From Balneolales bacterium (lineage in GTDB: Bacteria > Bacteroidota > Rhodothermia > Balneolales > Natronogracilivirgulaceae), in assembly GCA_007133875.1 (NCBI GenBank), contig SLLW01000373.1:1-14131 (forward strand): a stretch of DNA of 14,131 bases, read 5' to 3'. Positions within the stretch are counted from its first letter, which is position 1. Every line of letters begins with the position of its first letter. Under the pieces are notes generated by a model. The model worked only from the letters and a program-made list of their open reading frames with translations, was not told the origin of the DNA and made no database searches. Below, piece by piece: positions 7,807 to 14,131 of this stretch. The translations under genes were made by a program, and so were the position numbers.

Positions 7807-7836
7807 TTTGCATAGTTTGCGTGTGAAATATAAATT
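7807..7836 (+). promoter_or_regulatory. Candidate promoter for the truncated glycosidase/GH149 unit
   Basis: TTTG at 7807-7810 is followed after 18 bases by TATAAATT (7829-7836), an imperfect match to the Bacteroidetes TTTG / TAnnTTTG pattern. A transcript from here would have a leader of nearly 200 bases before the ATG at 8033. The match is partial and this is an inference. Confidence 0.3.
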
Positions 7837-8032
7837 AAAAATGCCTTCACGCTAATTTTTTTCGTTCGATTCCGGGTGAGGGCCGGTTTTTCATATACCC
7901 GTCTCATGATGAGGCTTTTTTGAACATCGAACGCATCTGCAATTATTGTCCATAGGCAAACCGTTGAGCCCGGCCAGTCATAGTAATGATGCCGAAGCGG
8001 TTTGGTCTGTCATGCCAAGTGATATCCCAAAA

Positions 8033-8398
8033 ATGAAAAGTGTCATACAGGTTTTAATTTTCTGTTGCCTGTTTTTAAATCTGACTGGCACCAGCCTTGC
8101 TAATGATAATCTGGTAGAGGTTTCAGAAGGCCCGGATGGTTGGGTTCTGCTTGTTGACGGCGATTCCGTGATGGTCAAGGGGATGAATTGGGATTATTTC
8201 CCGGTCGGTACCAACTATGAATATGTTGTATGGGATGAGTCCGACGAATTTATCAGGAAAGCACTCGACTATGAGATGGGTTTATTGAAAGAGATCGGTG
8301 TCAATGCCATTCGGGTCTATACAGGCGTCCCTGCCCGATGGATTCAAAACAAACCAGCGGAAATGCTCGCCGGCAGCAATCGGAACTTACAATCATAA
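8033..8398 (+). pseudogene. Truncated secreted glycosidase (N-terminal start of a TIM barrel)
   Basis: From the ATG at 8033 the 121-codon frame begins with a clear signal peptide (MKSVIQVLIFCCLFLN, likely cleaved near Ala23), then a strand-rich start (DGWVLLVDGDSVMVKGMNWD, 35-54) and YEMGLLKEIGVNAIRVYTGV (80-99), which read like the first strands and helix of a clan GH-A glycosidase of GH2 or GH17 type. After ARWIQ (about residue 105, base 8348) the sequence turns into 16 unrelated residues and stops. The rest of a TIM barrel and all catalytic residues are missing, and the GH149 frame opens only 8 bases after the stop, so this looks like a 3' deletion. The frame can be extended upstream to 7946, but the signal peptide fixes the real start. 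It may still be transcribed as leader to the genes behind it. The exact family is uncertain. Confidence 0.65.
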
Positions 8399-8418
8399 AT
8401 AACTAATTCTGGAACACC

Positions 8419-11400
8419 TTGGATATCGAAACGATCACCCTCGAAAAAGAAACATGGTTCAAGATCACGAATAGCAATGAACTCCGTCCGTTTTTCATGA
8501 ACGTGGTGAGCGACTCCAACCACTGGATGTTCATATCAAGCAATGGTGGTCTCTCGGCCGGACGTAAAAATAGCCAGTATGCCCTGTTTCCCTACTACAC
8601 CGATGACAAAATCACGGAATTTGCGGACATAACCGGCAGCAAGTCGATCTTTCGGGTTGAGACCGGTGACGGGGTTCATGTATGGGAACCCTTTTCCGAC
8701 CGCAATGAGGATACGTTTGACATCAGCCGGAATCTGTACAAGAATTTTCACGGCAACAAAGTCATGTTTGAAGAGATCAATCAGGATCTCGGACTTGTGT
8801 TCCGTTACCAGTGGAATTCGAGCAACCTGTATGGATTTATCCGGAAATCGGAACTAACCAATGTTTCCGATAACGAATACCGGATAACGCTGCTTGATGG
8901 GATCCAAAACATCATGCCACACGGGGTTGAACCCGATATGCAAAACGCATTCAGCAACCTGGTTGATGCCTACAAACGAAATGAACTCATCAATGATACC
9001 GGACTGGGCATCTACGCCCTGAGCGCTATCATCGTTGACAGGGCAGAACCAAGTGAAGCATTGAAAGCCAACGTGGCCTGGTCACTGGGTTTTGATCGTC
9101 CGAAGCATTTGGTCTCGTCTCTTCAGTTGGACAATTTCCGGAAGGGGAAGCCCGTCGGGGATGAGAAGGACATCAAGGGTGAAAAGGGGGCCTATTTCAT
9201 TCACACGGATCTCCAATTAGGAAAAGAGGAGTCCCGGGAATGGAAGATCATTGCCAATGTAAACCAGAGCCATCCCGAAATCATTGCGCTGAACCAGGCA
9301 ATCACAGAAAACGAGAAACTGGATCAGCTGGTCGAAACAGATATCGAAGAGGGAACCGCGAAATTAACCGAGCTTACATCGGGTGCCGATGCAACGCGAA
9401 TGACCGCTGATCCCAGGAAAGATGCCCGCCACTATTCGAATGTGCTCTTCAATATCATGCGCGGCGGGACCTTTGATTTTAACTACCGGATAGAAAAAGG
9501 GGATCTCGTTTCCTATCTGTCCAACGCCAGCAAAGAGGTTGTCGGAAGGAATCAGGATTTTCTGGATGAGCTGAGTGATACATTGGATGCGCAGGATCTT
9601 TACAGACGACTGGACGATTGCGAGGATCCTGATATGTACCGGCTTTGCAAGGAGTACCTGCCGTTGAAATTCAGCCGGCGGCATGGTGATCCGAGCCGGC
9701 CCTGGAACCAATTCTCCATCAATACACACAGTGAGCTGGATGGGTCAAAGATTCTGGATTATCAGGGCAACTGGCGGGATCTGTTCCAGAATTGGGAAGC
9801 ACTCGTCCATTCCTACCCGGATTTCATCGAGGGGATGATCTTCAAGTTTTTGAATGCCAGCACGTTCGATGGTTATAACCCCTATCGTGTCACCAAAGGT
9901 GGCTTTGACTGGGAGACCATTGAGCCGGACAACCCCTGGTCCTACATCGGTTATTGGGGAGACCACCAGATCGTCTACCTGTTGAAGTTCCTGGAGTTTT
10001 ATCACAAATATCAGCCGGATGCGCTCGAGTCTTTGTTTGACAGTGATTATTTCGTGTACGCCAATGTGCCGTATCGCATCAAATCCTACATCGATATTGC
10101 TAAAGACCCGAAAAACACGATTGAATTTGATGCAGCACTGGACAGGACCATCCGCGAAAACAGAGCCGTGAAAGGAGCTGACGCCACACTGATCGGCAGC
10201 AACGCCGGTGAGATCCACCATGTCAATTTCATGGAAAAAATACTCGCAACGGTTCTGGCCAAGTTATCCAACTTTATTCCGGAAGGCGGTATCTGGATGA
10301 ATACACAGCGTCCGGAGTGGAATGATGCCAATAATGCACTGGTGGGAAATGGGGTTTCCATGGTGACCCTCTATTATCTCAGACGCTTTTTGAAATTCTT
10401 TGAGGATCTGACCGCAGGTTCAAACGTTGATCAGGTCCGGGTTTCAGAGGAGCTCGGGGAGCTGTTCGATCGCATGGCGGAGGCACTCGGTGAGCATCTG
10501 GAATTGCTTGGCGACCGCATCGGCGACCGCAACCGCAAAAAAATAACCGATGCGCTCGGGCAGGCCGGAAGCGACTACAGAGCCAGGGTCTATGACCAGG
10601 GCTTCAGTGGAGATAAAAAACAAATCACAATGGACCGGATAACCGGTTTTATCGATACGGCCCTGAAATATCTTGAGCATTCCATTGAAGCCAACCGCAG
10701 GCCGGATCATCTCTACCATGCCTACAACATCATGAGTATGCATAAAGACGGCATTTCCATCTCTTATTTAAGTGAAATGCTTGAGGGTCAGGTTGCTGTG
10801 TTGAGTTCGGGATATCTCAAACCCGCGGAGGCCGCCAAACTGCTGGACGCCCTGCGGAGCAGCGATCTGTACCGGGAAGACCAGAACAGTTACACGCTTT
10901 ATCCCAATAAAGAGCTGCCGCGTTTCCTTGAAAAAAACAACATCCCGGAAAGTTTGGTGAAGAAATCCCGGTTGCTTCATAAGCTTTTGGCCGACGGGAA
11001 TTCCGCACTGGTTAACCAGGATGTGAAGGGCGGATACCACTTCAACGGTAATTTCAGGAATGCCGGCGATGTCAGAACGGCCCTGGGTGAACTGATGGAT
11101 AGCGGCTATACCCAACTTGTTGAACAGGAAACGGACCTGATCCTGGAGATTTTTGAAGAGGTATTCAACCACAAGGCCTTTACGGGACGATCCGGCACCT
11201 TCTTCGCCTATGAGGGGCTGGGATCCATCTACTGGCACATGGTCTCCAAACTGCATCTGGCCGTCCAGGAGGTCTCCCTGGAGGCGATGTTGCAGGAGGA
11301 GCAGGATCCTGTTGTAAGGGCTCTGGCAACCCATTTTTATGAAATTGGCGAGGGTATTGGGATTCACAAGTCGCCCGCTGAGTACGGGGCGTTTCCGACC

Positions 11401-11838
11401 GATCCCTACTCCCACACACCGAGTCACCGGGGGGCGCAGCAGCCCGGCATGACCGGGCAGGTGAAAGAGGACATCCTGGTCAGCTTCGGCGAGCTTGGCG
11501 TTTTCATCGATCAGGGGCAATTGACCTTCAGTCCTCGTTTGTTGAAAAAGCGAGAATTTTCAACCGATGCCGGCAGCCTGGAGTTTGTGAATGTCAAACA
11601 GGAAAAGCAGCGCATTGCGCTTCCGGAAAAGGCACTCTGTTTCACGTATTGTCAGGTTCCGGTGGTGTACCAAATTACAGACGAGGATGCGGTGGAAATC
11701 ACATTCTTTGATAATGGACCCAGGAAAATCAGCGGAAAGAAGCTGGATGATGAAACCAGCATGCAGGTATTTCGCAGAACGGCTGAAATCAGGGAGATCA
11801 GGGTTTCCCTGCGGGAAGCGAGTCTTATTAATTTTTGA
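8419..11838 (+). CDS. Putative GH149 beta-1,3-glucan phosphorylase
   Basis: GH149 enzymes reversibly phosphorolyse beta-1,3-glucans to glucose 1-phosphate, saving ATP compared with hydrolysis. The 1139-residue product fits their usual size of around 1100. Features: an N-terminal beta-sandwich rich in signature pieces (MFISSNGGLSAGRK, YALFPYYTDDK, VWEPFSDR, ISRNLYKNFHGNK, residues about 37-114); a helical (alpha/alpha)6-type catalytic region with GNWRDLFQNWEAL (450-462), SYIGYWGDHQIVYLLKFLE (508-526) and NTQRPEWNDANNALVGNG (628-645); and a long C-terminal part ending in a beta domain. By analogy with the WND motif of GH94 phosphorylases, Asp636 is the likely catalytic acid. There is no signal peptide, so it acts in the cytoplasm. 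The start is odd: the frame opens at 8407, the only early start is the TTG at 8419 with a weak GGA before it, and the first in-frame ATG falls within the conserved part. GH17 follows 14 bases after the stop. GH94 or GH161 are the alternatives. Confidence 0.72.
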   Translation: MDIETITLEKETWFKITNSNELRPFFMNVVSDSNHWMFISSNGGLSAGRKNSQYALFPYYTDDKITEFADITGSKSIFRVETGDGVHVWEPFSDRNEDTFDISRNLYKNFHGNKVMFEEINQDLGLVFRYQWNSSNLYGFIRKSELTNVSDNEYRITLLDGIQNIMPHGVEPDMQNAFSNLVDAYKRNELINDTGLGIYALSAIIVDRAEPSEALKANVAWSLGFDRPKHLVSSLQLDNFRKGKPVGDEKDIKGEKGAYFIHTDLQLGKEESREWKIIANVNQSHPEIIALNQAITENEKLDQLVETDIEEGTAKLTELTSGADATRMTADPRKDARHYSNVLFNIMRGGTFDFNYRIEKGDLVSYLSNASKEVVGRNQDFLDELSDTLDAQDLYRRLDDCEDPDMYRLCKEYLPLKFSRRHGDPSRPWNQFSINTHSELDGSKILDYQGNWRDLFQNWEALVHSYPDFIEGMIFKFLNASTFDGYNPYRVTKGGFDWETIEPDNPWSYIGYWGDHQIVYLLKFLEFYHKYQPDALESLFDSDYFVYANVPYRIKSYIDIAKDPKNTIEFDAALDRTIRENRAVKGADATLIGSNAGEIHHVNFMEKILATVLAKLSNFIPEGGIWMNTQRPEWNDANNALVGNGVSMVTLYYLRRFLKFFEDLTAGSNVDQVRVSEELGELFDRMAEALGEHLELLGDRIGDRNRKKITDALGQAGSDYRARVYDQGFSGDKKQITMDRITGFIDTALKYLEHSIEANRRPDHLYHAYNIMSMHKDGISISYLSEMLEGQVAVLSSGYLKPAEAAKLLDALRSSDLYREDQNSYTLYPNKELPRFLEKNNIPESLVKKSRLLHKLLADGNSALVNQDVKGGYHFNGNFRNAGDVRTALGELMDSGYTQLVEQETDLILEIFEEVFNHKAFTGRSGTFFAYEGLGSIYWHMVSKLHLAVQEVSLEAMLQEEQDPVVRALATHFYEIGEGIGIHKSPAEYGAFPTDPYSHTPSHRGAQQPGMTGQVKEDILVSFGELGVFIDQGQLTFSPRLLKKREFSTDAGSLEFVNVKQEKQRIALPEKALCFTYCQVPVVYQITDEDAVEITFFDNGPRKISGKKLDDETSMQVFRRTAEIREIRVSLREASLINF

Positions 11839-11852
11839 TTGACGTTTCGGCC

Positions 11853-13160
11853 ATGAATAACATCAATAAAACTCTTTATCCGTTACTGATTCTGCTCCTG
11901 GCAGTGGTACTCATGATTTCCTGTACCCGGCAGGACCGCCATGATTTCTCCTCCATCCGGATTACAGCAGAGGAAATACTCGGAGATTCCGCATACCAGG
12001 CGATTTCCTTCGGCGCCTATCGTGAAACCACACGGGATATACAGCCGGATCTCCCTCAGTTGAGAGACGATGTGAAACTCCTGCATGCCATGGGTATTCG
12101 GTTGCTACGCACGTACAACGTGCACTATGATGAAGCGGCCAATCTGCTGAAAGTCATACGGGAGCTGAAGGAAGAGGATCCGGAATTTGAAATGTATCTC
12201 ATGCTTGGGGCCTGGATCGATTGCAAAAATGCCTGGACGGATGAACCCGAGCGAATCCGCGATGAAGAAAGCGAGCGAAATGCCGGGGAAATAGCCCGGG
12301 CCGTTGAGCTGGCGCAACAGTATCCGGATATCGTAAAAATTATTGCGGTGGGCAATGAGGCGATGGTGCACTGGGCATGGGAGTATTACGTGGAGCCGGC
12401 GATCATCCTCCGGTGGGTCAATCATCTGCAGGATCTGAAACGGCAGGGAGCGTTGCCTGAAACACTCTGGATAACCAGTTCGGACAATTTTGCATCCTGG
12501 GGTGGTGGTGGCGAGGAATATCACAATGAGGATCTCAACGAGCTGATTCGCGCCGTCGATTTCATATCGATGCACACTTATCCCATGCACGACACGCATT
12601 ACAATCCCGAATTCTGGGGTGTGCCCGAAGACGAAATGCACCTGGACGACATAGAAAAAATACACTCGGCCATGATCAGATCCCGGGATTACGCCATTGA
12701 TCAGTACGAGAGCGTGGTTGCATATATGGAGAATCTCGGCGTCGATATACCGGTTCATGTCGGTGAAACCGGCTGGGCTACGGTATCGAATGAGGTCTAC
12801 GGACCGGACGGATCCCGCGCCACGGATGAATACAAATCCGGCCTCTACCACGATCATATCCGGAACTGGTCCGACCGTGAAGGGATCACCGTCTTTTATT
12901 TTGAGGCCTTCGATGAGCCCTGGAAAGACACCGGAAATCCGCTCGGTTCCGAAAACCATTTCGGGCTGATCAATTTGCAGGCACAGGCCAAGTACCCGAT
13001 CTGGGATCTGGTGGATGCCGGGGTGTTTGACGGGCTTACCCGTGACGGCATGCCGATCACGAAAACCTATGACGGCGACCTCGATTCACTGATGAAAGAT
13101 GTACTGGTACCGCCCACCAAAGCTGAAATCCAGGCAAGGCGCAATTCCGAACAACAATAA
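11853..13160 (+). CDS. GH17 endo-beta-1,3-glucanase, lipoprotein
   Basis: GH17 enzymes cut beta-1,3-glucans internally with retention. The 435-residue product starts with a lipoprotein signal (LLILLLAVVLMISC, Cys24 after Met-Ile-Ser), so it should be membrane-anchored in the cell envelope. The TIM barrel begins around residue 45 (AISFGAYRE, MGIRLLRTYNV). Both catalytic glutamates are seen in their family motifs: acid/base Glu169 in IIAVGNEAMVHW and nucleophile Glu305 in VHVGETGWATV. Later come VFYFEAFDEPWKDTGNPLG (347-365) and ENHFGL, typical of bacterial members. I chose the ATG at 11853, which puts the signal peptide at the N-terminus; the frame also has a TTG at 11835 that overlaps the GH149 stop. 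Spacing is 14 bp from GH149 and 11 bp to the transporter gene, so the three form an operon. Fine specificity (linear versus branched glucan) is unknown. Confidence 0.88.
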   Translation: MNNINKTLYPLLILLLAVVLMISCTRQDRHDFSSIRITAEEILGDSAYQAISFGAYRETTRDIQPDLPQLRDDVKLLHAMGIRLLRTYNVHYDEAANLLKVIRELKEEDPEFEMYLMLGAWIDCKNAWTDEPERIRDEESERNAGEIARAVELAQQYPDIVKIIAVGNEAMVHWAWEYYVEPAIILRWVNHLQDLKRQGALPETLWITSSDNFASWGGGGEEYHNEDLNELIRAVDFISMHTYPMHDTHYNPEFWGVPEDEMHLDDIEKIHSAMIRSRDYAIDQYESVVAYMENLGVDIPVHVGETGWATVSNEVYGPDGSRATDEYKSGLYHDHIRNWSDREGITVFYFEAFDEPWKDTGNPLGSENHFGLINLQAQAKYPIWDLVDAGVFDGLTRDGMPITKTYDGDLDSLMKDVLVPPTKAEIQARRNSEQQ

Positions 13161-13171
13161 CATTCAGATTT

Positions 13172-14131
13172 ATGTCAAACCAAACCACTCCCGCCAGATA
13201 TAAAATACCTCTTCTTGAGAAGGCCGCATTCGGTTCAGGCCATCTTGTCAACAATCTGTTGCCGGGGGCCCTGGGGGTTTTTCAGTTTTTCCTGCTTACG
13301 GCATTTGGCATAGACCCGTTCCTGGCTGGTTTACTTGGTGGTCTGCCCAGATTATGGGATGCCATCACAGACCCCATCATGGGTTATATTACCGACAACA
13401 CCCAATCACGGTACGGACGCAGGAAGCCGTATATTTTTCTCGGTGCCATTCTCAGTGGAACGCTGTTTATCCTGTTATGGCAGCTCGATCCCGACGGATC
13501 CCAGACCTATAATTTCTGGTACTTCCTCATTTTTTCGCTACTGTTCATAACGGGGAATACCATTTTCTCTACCCCGCTGATCGGTCTGGGGTATGAAATG
13601 ACCCCTGACTACAAAGAACGGACCCGGCTCATGGGTTTTGCGCAAACCATCGGCCAGTTCGCATGGATGATTGTACCCTGGTTTTGGGTTATTATTGCCA
13701 ATCCGGATCTGTTTGATACCCAGGCAGAGGGTGTGCATCAGCTGGCTGTTATCGTTGGAGCAGGCTGTATGTTGATCGGAATTCTGCCCGGCTTGTTCTG
13801 CAAGGAGGTCGATCAGTCCCGTATCACGGGCAGGGCCGATCTCAATTTCAGGTCCATCCTGAAAAACTTTAAAGATCTGTTGTCGAAAATTGTTGAGGTT
13901 GCAAAAAACAAGCCTTTTGTCCGTCTTTGTGGTGCCACATTTCTGGTATTCAACGGTTTCCAGATGGTGGCATCATTTAGCTATTTCATCATCCTGTTCT
14001 ACATATTCAATGGAGATTATGGCGATGCCGGTTCGTGGCCAGCCTGGTTTTCAACGATGAGTGCCGCCGCAACGGCGTTCCTGGTCATACCGGTGATTAC
14101 GTGGATAGCAAACAAGATTGGAAAACGGAAT
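13172..14131 (+). CDS. GPH-family sugar:cation symporter (MFS), 3' end outside window
   Basis: GPH (glycoside-pentoside-hexuronide) symporters bring sugars and glycosides across the inner membrane with H+ or Na+. From the ATG at 13172 there are 320 complete codons to the right edge, about two thirds of a usual 450-500-residue protein. The family signature is present near residues 68-90: WDAITDPIMGYITDNT followed by SRYGRRKPYIFLGA. The remainder is a run of hydrophobic helices (for example FWYFLIFSLLFITGN and LIGLGYEMTPDYKERTRLMG, the usual second conserved loop). Its start lies 11 bp after the GH17 stop, so it is co-transcribed. In this setting the likely cargo is laminari-oligosaccharides or glucose, which would feed the cytoplasmic GH149 enzyme. 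The substrate is inferred from the neighbours only. Confidence 0.87.
   Translation, partial: MSNQTTPARYKIPLLEKAAFGSGHLVNNLLPGALGVFQFFLLTAFGIDPFLAGLLGGLPRLWDAITDPIMGYITDNTQSRYGRRKPYIFLGAILSGTLFILLWQLDPDGSQTYNFWYFLIFSLLFITGNTIFSTPLIGLGYEMTPDYKERTRLMGFAQTIGQFAWMIVPWFWVIIANPDLFDTQAEGVHQLAVIVGAGCMLIGILPGLFCKEVDQSRITGRADLNFRSILKNFKDLLSKIVEVAKNKPFVRLCGATFLVFNGFQMVASFSYFIILFYIFNGDYGDAGSWPAWFSTMSAAATAFLVIPVITWIANKIGKRN

Larger units (their letters stand above)
7453..8032. other. Long intergenic region, no convincing gene
   Basis: About 580 bases between the divergent GH3 gene and the truncated glycosidase. An 80-codon plus-strand frame (7584-7826) and an extension of the next gene to 7946 exist, but neither product has recognisable domain features. 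I checked the other frames around 7560-7770 by eye and found only short interrupted stretches. The region holds a small inverted repeat (7501-7518, TTTTTG and CAAAAA arms), a second at 7786-7802, and a candidate plus-strand promoter. It may be a decayed gene or a regulatory region. Confidence 0.4.

Noticed and set aside
7584..7826. 80-codon plus-strand frame in the long intergenic region
   Set aside because: No domain, signal or membrane pattern, no ribosome site, and no partner context. Kept only as part of the intergenic description.
7901..7922. Hairpin with T-run (GTCTC-ATGAT-GAGGC-TTTTTT) resembling a terminator
   Set aside because: The stem is only five pairs with one G-T pair, and no plus-strand gene ends upstream of it.
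10768..11520. 250-codon open frame on the minus strand inside the GH149 gene
   Set aside because: It lies antisense within a strongly supported coding region, and its product has no domain character. It is a by-product of codon usage on the other strand.
12105..12959. 284-codon open frame on the minus strand inside the GH17 gene
   Set aside because: Antisense to the GH17 catalytic domain, where both catalytic motifs are intact on the plus strand. No independent support.

Overview
The window looks like a chromosomal segment from an aerobic, heterotrophic member of the Bacteroidota / Balneolota / Rhodothermota group. The grounds are separate heme O and heme A synthase genes of aerobic respiration, lipoprotein-type polysaccharide enzymes, scarce Shine-Dalgarno sequences, an element resembling the Bacteroidetes -7 box, and about 50% G+C by eye. 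No rRNA, tRNA, CRISPR array, insertion sequence or integrase is visible. The taxonomic call is an inference.

Layout, left to right. (1) 3-875, minus: the N-terminal 291 codons of an exported protein that runs off the left edge, with a beta-rich module followed by what looks like the start of a glycoside hydrolase TIM barrel. (2) 1067-1981, minus: ctaB/cyoE (heme O synthase), divergent from 2077-3027, plus: ctaA (heme A synthase). (3) 3047-4639, plus: a divergent UxaE-like (tagaturonate epimerase family) protein directly behind ctaA, in which several motifs I recall as conserved appear replaced. (4) 4834-5040, minus: a short remnant of the C-terminal domain of a second GH3 enzyme. (5) 5082-7367, minus: an intact GH3 beta-glucosidase/exo-glucanase with no signal peptide. 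(6) About 7440-8032: a 0.6 kb region without a convincing gene, holding the putative divergent promoters. (7) 8033-8398, plus: the secreted N-terminus of a TIM-barrel glycosidase, cut off after about 105 residues. (8) 8419-11838, plus: a 1139-residue phosphorylase-like protein best matched to GH149 beta-1,3-glucan phosphorylases. (9) 11853-13160, plus: a lipoprotein GH17 endo-beta-1,3-glucanase. (10) 13172 to the right edge, plus: a GPH-type sugar:cation symporter, incomplete.

Working model (inference). Genes 8-10 are tightly spaced and form a beta-1,3-glucan (laminarin/callose-type) cassette. The envelope-anchored GH17 cuts the glucan, the GPH symporter imports oligosaccharides, and the leaderless GH149 phosphorolyses them in the cytoplasm to glucose 1-phosphate. 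The leaderless GH3 would hydrolyse the short remainders. No SusC/SusD pair is present in the window. The two broken glycosidase fragments either side of the GH3 gene suggest that the locus has lost enzymes by deletion. The most interesting points are the phosphorolytic beta-glucan cassette, the altered UxaE-like protein, and the two remnants with the odd GH149 start next to one of them.
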